A DNA stretch of 59,035 nt, taken from NCBI GenBank assembly GCA_015065885.1, contig SVPJ01000008.1:1-59035 (forward strand), read 5' to 3'. This DNA comes from Oscillospiraceae bacterium. GTDB lineage: Bacteria; Bacillota; Clostridia; Oscillospirales; Acutalibacteraceae. A model generated the notes under the pieces. It was given only the letters and a program-made list of their open reading frames with translations. It searched no databases and was not told the origin of the DNA. Below, piece after piece: positions 22,996 to 31,146 of this stretch. The first letter of the stretch is position 1; each line of letters starts with the position of its first letter. A program made the position numbers and the translations under genes.

Positions 22996-23982
22996 TTGAA
23001 GATCGGAAACATTACGTTGGACGCGCACGCGGCGCTGGCGCCGATGGCGGGGGTGGCGGACCGTGCGTTCCGCCGCTTGTGCCGCGGGTACGGTGCGGCG
23101 TTCACGGTGAGTGAAATGGTGAGCAGCAAGGGGTTAAGCTACGGTGATCGCAAAAGCGGCGAGCTGATGGTGCTGGATGACGAAGAACGCCCCTCGGCGG
23201 TGCAACTGTTCGGTAACGAGCCGGACACCATGGCTCGCGCCGCAGAGTTGGCTATGTCCGCATCCCCCGACTGGCTGGATATCAATATGGGCTGTCCCGC
23301 CCCGAAAATTGCGGGCAACGGCAGCGGCAGTGCGCTGTTGCGCGACCCTGCGTTGTGCGGGCGGTTGGTGGAAGCCGCCGTAAAAGCGGTGGACGTGCCC
23401 GTGACCGCGAAGATTCGGCTCGGCTATGCCGCCGATCAAAAAAATGCCGTGGAAGTCGCCCTCGCGTGTGAGGCGGCGGGTGCCGCCGCCGTGACGGTAC
23501 ACGGTCGCACCAGAGATCAGATGTACGCCCCGCCGGTGGATATTGCGGGTATTCGTGCCGTGAAAGCGGCACTGCACATCCCCGTTATCGCGAACGGCGA
23601 TGTGGTAGACGCCCGCTCGGCGGCACACATGCTGGAGGAAACGGGTGCGGATCTGTTGATGGTCGGCCGCGGGGCACTGGGTGCGCCGTGGGTGTTTGCC
23701 GAAATTGAAGCCTATTTGAACGAAGGGCGGCTGTTGCCGCCGCCGCCGATCGCGGTGCGGATGAGCGTGCTGTATCGGCAGATCGCGATGGCGGCGGAAT
23801 GGAAGGGTGAGCGGGTGGCCTTGCGCGAAGCGCGCAAACACACCGCGTGGTATTTGAAAGGATGGCGCGGTGCGGCGGCGTGGCGGGCAGAGGCTTCGTC
23901 ACTTACCACACTTTCCGACCTTGCCGATCTGTGCGAGCGGGTGATCCGCGCGAATGAGAAAGGAGATTTGTCCGATGCGTGA
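22996..23982 (+). CDS. dusB: tRNA-dihydrouridine synthase (Dus family)
   Basis: 328 residues. FMN-dependent reduction of uridine to dihydrouridine in tRNA D loops. TIM barrel with the family motifs LAPMAGVADRAFRRLC at the start, VQLFGNEPDTMARAA, the active site DINMGCPAPKI with catalytic Cys (about residue 99), then AKIRLG, VTVHGRTRDQMY and IANGDV, and MVGRGALGAPWVF. TTG start behind AGGAG at a 10-base spacing. It overlaps the next gene by 8 bases, so the two are co-translated. The subtype (DusB-like) is by similarity of motifs only. Confidence 0.9.
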   Translation: MKIGNITLDAHAALAPMAGVADRAFRRLCRGYGAAFTVSEMVSSKGLSYGDRKSGELMVLDDEERPSAVQLFGNEPDTMARAAELAMSASPDWLDINMGCPAPKIAGNGSGSALLRDPALCGRLVEAAVKAVDVPVTAKIRLGYAADQKNAVEVALACEAAGAAAVTVHGRTRDQMYAPPVDIAGIRAVKAALHIPVIANGDVVDARSAAHMLEETGADLLMVGRGALGAPWVFAEIEAYLNEGRLLPPPPIAVRMSVLYRQIAMAAEWKGERVALREARKHTAWYLKGWRGAAAWRAEASSLTTLSDLADLCERVIRANEKGDLSDA

Positions 23983-25168
23983 ACCGAAGGGACCCCGTAT
24001 GAAGGGGCTGATCAATAAACAATGGTGGTCGGCACTGTTGCTGATCTTGGCCGGTCTCCTGGTGTATAAGGTGGTGGACGATCCCCGCGGCCTTCTGCGG
24101 GCGATCGGTCGGCTGGTCGGCATTCTGTCGCCGTTTATCGGCGGGTTGGTGTTGGCATTTTTGCTGTACCGCCCCGTGGACGCGGTGGAGCGCTTTATGA
24201 AAAAACGCCGCGCCGCCGTGTGGCACCGCCCGGCGCGGGTGTGGTCGCTCGTGTTGGTGTACCTCGCCCTCCTCGGCGTGTTGGCGTTGGTCGTGTCGGT
24301 CATCGTGCCGGTGTTGGTGCAGGCGGTGACGGGGTTGATCTCGTCACTCCCGACCTATTACAATACCGTTGTGAATTTCGTGAATAAACACAGCGGTGAG
24401 GGCGGTATTTTCGAATCGCTCAATTTGGGAGAGGTCATCAACGGGGTGTATAACTTCATACTCGACCACCTGACGGTCTCGAACATCATCGGTTATCTTT
24501 CGGGTATCATTAGTTTTACGGGCTCGCTGATCAACGTGTTGATCTCGTTCATCATTTCGGTCTATATGCTCGCAGGACGTGAGAATCTGCTCTCGACCGT
24601 GCATCGCGTGGCGGAGGCGTTTTTGCCTGCGCGGGTGGTGCGGTTGGGTAGCCACTACTCCCGCAAGGCGAGCAACATCTTTATGCGGTATATCTACAGT
24701 ATGTTGGTGGACGCACTGTGCGTCAGCATTCTGCTGATTCCCGGCATGTATATCTCGGGTATTCCGTATCCGCTGGCGTTTGCGGTGTTCGTGGGCATTG
24801 CCAACATCGTGCCGTATTTCGGTGCGATCATCAGCGGTGTGTTCAGCGTGTTGATGCTGATCCTGAACGGCGAATGGGGCATGGCGGTGTTCCTTGCTAT
24901 CTATATCGTGGTGATCCAACAGTTGGACAGCAATCTTCTGCAACCGCGTATTTTCGGGCAGTCGGTGGGTATCCAGCCGATCTACGTGCTGTTGGCGGTG
25001 ACGGTCGGCGGCGGACTCGGCGGGTTCCTCGGTATTTTGATCGGTGTGCCGGTCACGGCGGTGCTGAAGATCCTCGTGTCGGATCTCATCACCCATATGA
25101 ACCGCGTACGGCGGGAAAAGGAAGCGGCAAGTGCGGCTATGGAAGATAAGACGGAGGACACGATATGA
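23975..25168 (+). CDS. AI-2E family (PerM/YtvI-like) membrane transporter
   Basis: 397 residues with about eight hydrophobic helices. The pattern of the family is clear: a paired N-terminal hairpin (LLLILAGLLVYKVV ... LSPFIGGLVLAFLLYRPV), a central extracytoplasmic region (ISSLPTYYNTVVNFVNKHS) and the end GGGLGGFLGILIGVPVTAVLKIL. Members export small molecules or act as Na+(Li+)/H+ antiporters; autoinducer-2 export is not assured. Start ATG 23975 with AAAGGAG. It overlaps dus by 8 bases and the next gene by 4 bases, so all three form one translationally coupled operon. Confidence 0.85.
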   Translation: MREPKGPRMKGLINKQWWSALLLILAGLLVYKVVDDPRGLLRAIGRLVGILSPFIGGLVLAFLLYRPVDAVERFMKKRRAAVWHRPARVWSLVLVYLALLGVLALVVSVIVPVLVQAVTGLISSLPTYYNTVVNFVNKHSGEGGIFESLNLGEVINGVYNFILDHLTVSNIIGYLSGIISFTGSLINVLISFIISVYMLAGRENLLSTVHRVAEAFLPARVVRLGSHYSRKASNIFMRYIYSMLVDALCVSILLIPGMYISGIPYPLAFAVFVGIANIVPYFGAIISGVFSVLMLILNGEWGMAVFLAIYIVVIQQLDSNLLQPRIFGQSVGIQPIYVLLAVTVGGGLGGFLGILIGVPVTAVLKILVSDLITHMNRVRREKEAASAAMEDKTEDTI

Positions 25169-27495
25169 AAAAGCGTATGCTGGCTCTTTTGATGACGGCG
25201 GTGTTGCTGTGCGGCGCGGTGCCGTTCGGCGTGTCTGCCGCGGGGCAGACGATGCCGCTCGCACTTGACGTGCCCGACATTACCGTACACGGACGCGTCG
25301 TAGAGACCGTGTCGAGCGGGTTGCGATTTTTCTGGACAAACTCCGGTTTTACGGTGAAGTTTGAGGGCACCTCTCTTTCGGCTGCGGTCACCACGACGGA
25401 GACCGGTACGACCAAAAGGGGATATCTGAACGTGTATGTGGATGGCGCGCTCGTGCCCACCGCCACCGTGACGATCGACAAAAACAATACCGAGTACGTG
25501 CTGGCGGAAAACCTGCCGCACGGCGTGCATACGGTGGAGGTACGCAAGCGCAACGAGGCGGTGTACGGCGGTTCTGCCACGATTTCGGTGAAGAGCGTTA
25601 CCACCGACGGCGTCTTTATGGAAGCGCCCGCCGCTCCCGCACGGACGATCGAATTTATCGGCGACTCCATCACCAGCGGTTTCGGCAACCTTGTCACCGA
25701 CGGCAGCGGCGATTACACCTCTGCGACGGTGGAGGGGACCATGACCTGGGCGGTCATCGCGTCGAAAATGCTCGGTGCGGACGCACAGGTGCTCTCCCGC
25801 AGCGGTATCGGCTATTGCCGCGACACGAGCATTCACGGTACGACCGATAATTCCTTCTACAAATACTACACGTCGACGGCGGCGCTGCCCGGCAACACGG
25901 TTTCCTCGAAGGTGTGGGATTTTGAGAGCCATCCCGCCGACGTGGTGGTCATCGGGCTCGGTGCCAACGACGGCGGCGGCACCTACAACGGTGCGTCTGT
26001 GACCGACGCGTTTATGACCTCCGAAGCGGTGGCGTTTTTGGAGTTGGTGCGTGAGAAGCGCCCCAATGCGACCATCATCTGGCACTACGGCTTGATGGGC
26101 TCGCCCCGTGCCGCGGCGTTGGAAGAAGCGGTGGCACAGCGCCGTGAGGCAGGGGACGACAAGGTGCATTTCCTGCTGCAACGGCAGTTTAGTGCCACCA
26201 CCGAAGGCACGGGTACCCACGGGCACCCTTCGGTGCAGGCGGACATCAACCGCAGTGAGGATCTCGTGCGGTTTATTGCTGACGTGATGGACTGGGAGTG
26301 GGATGCCGCCCCGATGCTCGCGGCACAGCGCTGGTGGTCGGAGCAGTATAACACGCCGGAACAGCTGGCGACCCTCACCCCCGGTGCGGCGCAGACGTTC
26401 AGCGGGGCACTGCTCGCGGCGGATGGCCTGCTCCGCGCCGACGATGCGGATAACGAAACGGTGATCGCCGCCGCGCACGATCTGTGGCTGGCATACGCCA
26501 ACCGCCGCCTGCTCAGCGATATGGCAAGCGACTATATCGTGGTAGACAACTGCGACGATACCCGCGGCGCTCAGTTGGGAAGCACCGGTAAAAAGGGCGT
26601 GGACTACACCGATTATAAGGAAGGCACGGCCGCCCTCTACGCGAGTGGTACAGGCGATGTGTACATCAATCACGCGGGTGCGTACAACGTGACGCTTCCC
26701 GCGGAGGCTAACCAATGGTTCTTTGAATGTTGGCTGTATGTGGACCGTCCCGAAAACATCCCCCCCGAATCCAATCTGGAGGTTTCCGAGGAGCAGGATG
26801 AGGTGGAGGTCTCCTGGAATTTGCGCGGACTCGGTCTGCAGGCGGGCTGGAACAAGTTGCAGTTGCCGCTCACGGCGTTGCCCGCGTCCATGACGAGCAT
26901 CAAGGGCGTGCGTCTGTTTTTGATGGGTGTGACCGAGCCGATCACGGTGAAGCTCGATCATATGGTGGTTTCCAAAGGCCGCGTGGCGGCGAATACCGAG
27001 GCGCTCGACGCCGTACTTGCCGAAGCGAAGGCACAGCTTGCCGTTAAAGAGCACGCGGCACTGGCACGCGCGGTGGAAGCGGCGGCGGGTGCGCTGTCGC
27101 AGGCAGACGTGGATGCGGCGGTCGCGCGGCTGACGGCGGCGCTGGAGGATGCGAAAAATCACAAGCACACCTACACAAACGATTGTGATGCGGATTGCAA
27201 CGGTTGCGGCGAGTTGCGCGAGCCACCCCACAAGTGGGAAAATGCGCAAGACGATTTCTGCGAGGGCTGCGGTGAGGTGCGCGACGTTACCCTGCTCGGT
27301 GACGTGGACGACAGCGGCACGGTGGATTCCACCGACGCCCGTCTCACCTTGCAGTATGCGGTGAAAAAGATCGACGCCACCAAACTGGATACCGCCGTTG
27401 CCGATGTGAACGGGGACGGAAAGGCGGATTCCACCGATGCCCGTTTGATCCTGCAGTACGCCGTCCGGAAAATTGATAAATTCCCTGCGGAGTAA
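25165..27495 (+). CDS. Secreted SGNH/CE2-like esterase with type I dockerin
   Basis: 776 residues. Signal peptide (MLALLMTAVLLCGAVPFGVSA). A jelly-roll domain (about 30-150) precedes an SGNH hydrolase domain, the layout of family CE2 acetyl esterases: EFIGDSITSGFG (Ser about 167), GLGANDGGG (Asn block) and HGHPSVQADI (His about 353). A carbohydrate-binding-like beta-sandwich (about 455-605), an Ala-rich helical linker, a Cys-rich segment (CDADCNGCGE), and a C-terminal dockerin with two DSTDARLxLQYAVxKID loops follow. It probably deacetylates plant cell-wall polysaccharide while docked to a cohesin. Its start overlaps the stop of the permease gene (ATGA), so a secreted enzyme is coupled to dus and a permease. 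Confidence 0.85.
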   Translation: MKKRMLALLMTAVLLCGAVPFGVSAAGQTMPLALDVPDITVHGRVVETVSSGLRFFWTNSGFTVKFEGTSLSAAVTTTETGTTKRGYLNVYVDGALVPTATVTIDKNNTEYVLAENLPHGVHTVEVRKRNEAVYGGSATISVKSVTTDGVFMEAPAAPARTIEFIGDSITSGFGNLVTDGSGDYTSATVEGTMTWAVIASKMLGADAQVLSRSGIGYCRDTSIHGTTDNSFYKYYTSTAALPGNTVSSKVWDFESHPADVVVIGLGANDGGGTYNGASVTDAFMTSEAVAFLELVREKRPNATIIWHYGLMGSPRAAALEEAVAQRREAGDDKVHFLLQRQFSATTEGTGTHGHPSVQADINRSEDLVRFIADVMDWEWDAAPMLAAQRWWSEQYNTPEQLATLTPGAAQTFSGALLAADGLLRADDADNETVIAAAHDLWLAYANRRLLSDMASDYIVVDNCDDTRGAQLGSTGKKGVDYTDYKEGTAALYASGTGDVYINHAGAYNVTLPAEANQWFFECWLYVDRPENIPPESNLEVSEEQDEVEVSWNLRGLGLQAGWNKLQLPLTALPASMTSIKGVRLFLMGVTEPITVKLDHMVVSKGRVAANTEALDAVLAEAKAQLAVKEHAALARAVEAAAGALSQADVDAAVARLTAALEDAKNHKHTYTNDCDADCNGCGELREPPHKWENAQDDFCEGCGEVRDVTLLGDVDDSGTVDSTDARLTLQYAVKKIDATKLDTAVADVNGDGKADSTDARLILQYAVRKIDKFPAE

Positions 27496-27500
27496 AACCT

Positions 27501-27573
27501 ACGCGGTGTCGGAACGATCCGACACCGCGTCAGTCTGACAAAGAACCCCACCCGCCGTACGGCGGGTGGGGTT
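27501..27573. terminator. Two adjacent terminators between convergent esterase genes
   Basis: ACGCGGTGTCGG/CCGACACCGCGT (27501-27530) and AACCCCACCCGCC/GGCGGGTGGGGTT (27544-27573), the latter followed by TCTG on plus and by T-poor sequence on minus. Confidence 0.7.
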
Positions 27574-27577
27574 TCTG

Positions 27578-28636
27578 TTACAGCAGTTTTTTCAGCAACG
27601 GCTCCATCGCGTTAGCCATACACCACATACCGAGATCGTTCGGGTGGGTGTTATCCACCAAACAATCACGACCGCCTGCGCCGTCGTAAAAGGTGTGACC
27701 GTCCAAAAAGTAAACGTTTTTGTCCCCGCTTGCCACCGCATTTTCATAGGTGCGGCGAATGATCTCCCGCCGCACGTCCCAGCCGCCCGGCAGATACGCC
27801 TCGGCAGCCGACACCATCACGATCGGCAGGTCGGGGCGTTGTTTTCGTACCTGCTTGAAAAACGGTTCATGGGTCGCTTCCAAAAACGCAGGGTCGGGCG
27901 CGTTGTGATCGTAGTCGTACACAAACACGCGCATCGGCAGGGCGGCGATGTAATCCGCCATCGCCGGCTCCGCGCGGCAGGAACCCGAAAACCCCAAGTT
28001 CACCGTTTCGGTGTTCAGGCGGCGCTGAAGAATGGCCGGATACGCCATACCGGCGCGCGATACGCAGCCGCCGTGGGTGATGGAGGAGCCGTAGTACACG
28101 ATCGGCAAGGTATGGGCGTAGGGGTCGGCGGGCAGCACCGTCGCCTGCTCCTCCAATGCCAAAGACAGGTCATATACAGCGTTATACAGCGGAAAATAGA
28201 TCACGATGTCGTTCATACCGTCAAACGGCAAGGTCACCATCGCTTCGGCCAACAGACCGTCCGCCGTTTCCTTCGGATCGTTTGGAATAAAGGTGTGAAT
28301 ATGCTGACCGTTGGCGTACAGATCAAAAAACGCCGTACCGGTGCGCGGCATATGCGGGAAGTCGCAAAAATAAGGAGCCCGCCATTTCAGCACGAAGCGT
28401 TTCGAGTCGGTTTTAAATCGAATGTGACCGCCGGCTGTCAACCGACAGAAATCCTTTACGCCGTCGTTCACCGTATCCGCAACTTCCTGCGGCATGCGAC
28501 GAAAAACTCCCCCCTCCTCGGGGCGGTACAATCCGTGAATGGAAAACGGCGCTTTGCGCACGTCCCACGTGCGCATACCGTCTTGCTCTACCGTCAATGC
28601 CGCAAAATTGCGGTCAATTTCTGCAATATGACTCAT
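27578..28636 (-). CDS. Cytoplasmic SGNH/GDSL esterase
   Basis: 352 residues without signal peptide. An N-terminal beta domain (about 1-170) precedes an SGNH hydrolase domain: VYYGSSITHGGCVSRAG (Ser about 184), LGFSGSCRAEP (Gly block), and DNTHPNDLG with the catalytic Asp and His (about 329-332). This matches the two-domain SGNH esterases found in polysaccharide-use loci. It probably removes acetyl groups from imported oligosaccharides. Last gene of a three-gene minus-strand operon, starting 8 bases after the GH43 stop with GAGG upstream. Confidence 0.8.
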   Translation of the reverse strand: MSHIAEIDRNFAALTVEQDGMRTWDVRKAPFSIHGLYRPEEGGVFRRMPQEVADTVNDGVKDFCRLTAGGHIRFKTDSKRFVLKWRAPYFCDFPHMPRTGTAFFDLYANGQHIHTFIPNDPKETADGLLAEAMVTLPFDGMNDIVIYFPLYNAVYDLSLALEEQATVLPADPYAHTLPIVYYGSSITHGGCVSRAGMAYPAILQRRLNTETVNLGFSGSCRAEPAMADYIAALPMRVFVYDYDHNAPDPAFLEATHEPFFKQVRKQRPDLPIVMVSAAEAYLPGGWDVRREIIRRTYENAVASGDKNVYFLDGHTFYDGAGGRDCLVDNTHPNDLGMWCMANAMEPLLKKLL

Positions 28637-28644
28637 AACAATCC

Positions 28645-29694
28645 TCACTCATAATCGTCGGGCGACCAACGATCCTTCCAATCAATATATGCCATCTCGC
28701 CTTCAAAACGAAGCGGCAGCCAGACGTAGCGCGCTTTGGACGTATCCCGCGAGCCGTCGGTGAGGTAGGACATATCCTCCGTGCCGTCGGACTCGTAGCA
28801 GGGGTTGCACGCTTTCAAAAACGCTTTTTTGTATTCTTCATACGGATAGTGCATACAGTCGGGTGCCCAGCGATCGGCGCACGCAATGTACAGATCTTTC
28901 TTGTTCGGCACTTTGAATACGGAGGATACCTGGCTGTGAAACGAGGTGTGGCTGTCGTCGGTGGGGTGGGGGTCACCCAGCACGCGATAGGGCCCGTGCC
29001 ACGTGTCGGCAATTGCCAACTCTGAGGGGTTCGGCAGATAGCCGGTGGTGCCCGACGTGAGCAGATAGTGCTTGCCGTGCCGCACGAAATGGGCGGTCGC
29101 CTCCCGCACGTAGGGCGGGCCGCTGTGCGGGAAGTGGGTGGAGTAATACCCCGTAACGTCGGTGTAGTCGACGGTAAGGTCGGCACAGATCGTCTCACTG
29201 TGTACCCGCTCAAAATAGTAATACGCTTTGCCGTCGGGCGCGACCGCGAGGTCGAAATCCCCCGCGTTCATGCCGAGCGGACGCAGATTCTGCCGCACTT
29301 TGGTGTAAGGTCCCGTGAGATCGTCCGCCACCAGAACGGTGGAACGTTGGGAGTCGTCGGGGAACATCACCTTCACCCAACAGACCCATTTTTTCGTTTC
29401 TTTGTTGTAGATGATATGCGGACGGTCCATCATGGAATGCGGGTGCAGCGGGGAGTCGGGGTCGTCCGCCTCGGGCGGAATGATCACACCGAGGTCTTCC
29501 CAGTTGCACAGGTCATGCGAGCGGTACATCCGCACACCCCAATGCCAAATGCCGTTCTTACCGTCGGTTTTTTCCTTGTTTTCGCCGTACCAATAATATA
29601 CCCCCTCGTGGTACAGCACCGATCCGCCGTGCGCCTGAATGGGGTTGCCTGCGGTATCCAGCCAAAGTTCGCCGGGGTAAATTGCGTCGTACAT
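28645..29694 (-). CDS. Glycoside hydrolase family 43-like protein
   Basis: 349 residues, no signal peptide, one five-bladed beta-propeller. The start GNPIQAHGGSVLYHEGVYYW is typical of the GH43 subfamilies that include exo-beta-1,3-galactanases (GH43_24/34), where the usual N-terminal catalytic Asp is replaced. MMDRPHIIYN, GDFDLAVAPDGKAYYYFE and REATAHFVRHGKHYLL follow; the Glu in the last is in the place of the general acid. Probably acts on imported arabinogalactan or pectin side chains. Start ATG 29694 with GAGGTG upstream. Ten bases separate it from the GH39 stop. Confidence 0.8.
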   Translation of the reverse strand: MYDAIYPGELWLDTAGNPIQAHGGSVLYHEGVYYWYGENKEKTDGKNGIWHWGVRMYRSHDLCNWEDLGVIIPPEADDPDSPLHPHSMMDRPHIIYNKETKKWVCWVKVMFPDDSQRSTVLVADDLTGPYTKVRQNLRPLGMNAGDFDLAVAPDGKAYYYFERVHSETICADLTVDYTDVTGYYSTHFPHSGPPYVREATAHFVRHGKHYLLTSGTTGYLPNPSELAIADTWHGPYRVLGDPHPTDDSHTSFHSQVSSVFKVPNKKDLYIACADRWAPDCMHYPYEEYKKAFLKACNPCYESDGTEDMSYLTDGSRDTSKARYVWLPLRFEGEMAYIDWKDRWSPDDYE

Positions 29695-29704
29695 AGTTCT
29701 CACC

Positions 29705-31003
29705 TCACGCCGTAAACACGCACAGTACCGACGAAGCGGGGAGCAGGCGCGGCAGCTCGCAATCCATCCAGCTGCGTGCTTCGTCCACGATCTTTGCGCC
29801 GATGATGGGGCGGCCGCAATCGAGGGTCAGCGGCACGGGGTGTTCGTTCGTGTTCACGATCACCACGCAACCCGTGTCGTCCGCCGCCGCCACGGCGTAG
29901 ACATTTTCGCCCTCCACCGTCACCGCCGCCTGCGTTTGACGCTTGTACAACTCGTTAAACGCGGCAAACGCGTAGTAGACGGGGAACGGCTCGGTGGTGA
30001 TGGGGTTGAACAGACTGCGGTAGTTGCCCGAGCCGAACCCGCAATCGTAGAACATCGCACTGTCGAGCGGGGTGTCCTGCCACATCAGCATCATGCCCGC
30101 CGTGAGTGCCGCATGCCGCGGCTTCGCGTAGGAACCCCACACATCGGGATTCCACTCGTTGCAGGTCGTTTCGGTGTGGGTGTAGCCGATGGCGTCCAGC
30201 CGCTCGCGCACGTAGTAGGCGTATTTGCGGTTGTTTTCGATCGGGTCGTAACTGTGCCACGAGAAGAAGTCCAGCACCAGCTGATGCTTTTGGACGTACT
30301 CCAAGAACGCGTCGAAAAACTCAATGAAGTATTCCGCACGGTCGGAAGCGGCGGAGTTGGTGACGATCTTGTCCTCTTTCAAGGCGTAAAATCCGCAACT
30401 GGCGTAGCCGCCGAATTTCAGATGCGGGAATTTTTCTTTCAAATAGGTGGTTGCCACGCGGTACAGTTCAAAATACTGCTCTTTGGTGCCGCGCCACATG
30501 GAGTTCACCATCGGGTCCTCCCAGTTGTCCGGCTCGTTCCAGATCTCCCAATAGGTGATCGTGTAGTGGAAACCGTCCGCCCAGCCTTCGGTGTAGTGAC
30601 GGATGATATGCTCGCAAATTTGCGCCCACTTCAGGTTGTCCTTCGGCGGGAAAATGCGGTATGCCTTGATGTACGCGTCGTTTTCGATGGTGACACCCAG
30701 GCGGTAGACCGGCTCCAGCCCGTTTTCCACCATTGCGGTGATGAGCATATCGGTAAAGGTAAAATCGTAGGACGCGGGGTCGTTTACGTCCGCATCAAAG
30801 TCGCGGAAGATGTTCGGAATATCCACCCAACGATTCCCGCCGTACGCGCCGCCCGTGTCGTGCAGGCGGGAATAGGGCATTCCAACGTCACGCAGGTAGT
30901 GGAAAAGTTCAAAATTCGTACCGCGCAGAGGGGGTTGTCCGCCCGCGTGCATCGGCTTGATCTTGCCAACCGATGTGTTAAAATCGACAGTAACGTTCGC
31001 CAT
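29705..31003 (-). CDS. Glycoside hydrolase family 39-like beta-xylosidase
   Basis: 432 residues, no signal peptide. A TIM barrel with the GH39/clan A pattern: YSRLHDTGGAYGG near the start, TYWEIWNEPDNWEDP with the acid/base Glu (about 159), FFSWHSYDP, and TCNEWNP with the nucleophile Glu (about 285). The C-terminal ~90 residues form the small beta-sandwich of this family (VVIVNTNEHPVPLTL). It would release xylose or a related sugar from short oligosaccharides. First gene of the operon, with GAGGTGAT before the ATG. No regulator or transporter is adjacent. Confidence 0.8.
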   Translation of the reverse strand: MANVTVDFNTSVGKIKPMHAGGQPPLRGTNFELFHYLRDVGMPYSRLHDTGGAYGGNRWVDIPNIFRDFDADVNDPASYDFTFTDMLITAMVENGLEPVYRLGVTIENDAYIKAYRIFPPKDNLKWAQICEHIIRHYTEGWADGFHYTITYWEIWNEPDNWEDPMVNSMWRGTKEQYFELYRVATTYLKEKFPHLKFGGYASCGFYALKEDKIVTNSAASDRAEYFIEFFDAFLEYVQKHQLVLDFFSWHSYDPIENNRKYAYYVRERLDAIGYTHTETTCNEWNPDVWGSYAKPRHAALTAGMMLMWQDTPLDSAMFYDCGFGSGNYRSLFNPITTEPFPVYYAFAAFNELYKRQTQAAVTVEGENVYAVAAADDTGCVVIVNTNEHPVPLTLDCGRPIIGAKIVDEARSWMDCELPRLLPASSVLCVFTA

Positions 31004-31100
31004 ACGATCACCTCATAATAATATAGGATACGTAACCATTGTGCAAGATTTGCCACGGTTTGTCAAGAGGAGAGAGAAAAAACGAAAAATTTTCGAGATG

Positions 31101-31138
31101 AAAAAAGGAATCCGTCCACGCTGAACGGATTCCTTTTT
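31101..31138. terminator. Terminator of the scaffold-like operon
   Basis: AAAAAGGAATCCGT pairs with ACGGATTCCTTTTT. T-runs on both strands; it ends the minus-strand transcript of 31147-36952. Confidence 0.85.
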
Positions 31139-31146
31139 GGAGAAAT

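Noticed and set aside
27501-27573. Convergent hairpins as an attachment site or phase switch
   Set aside because: Two ordinary terminators between convergent genes explain them; the stems differ in sequence and no recombinase is near.
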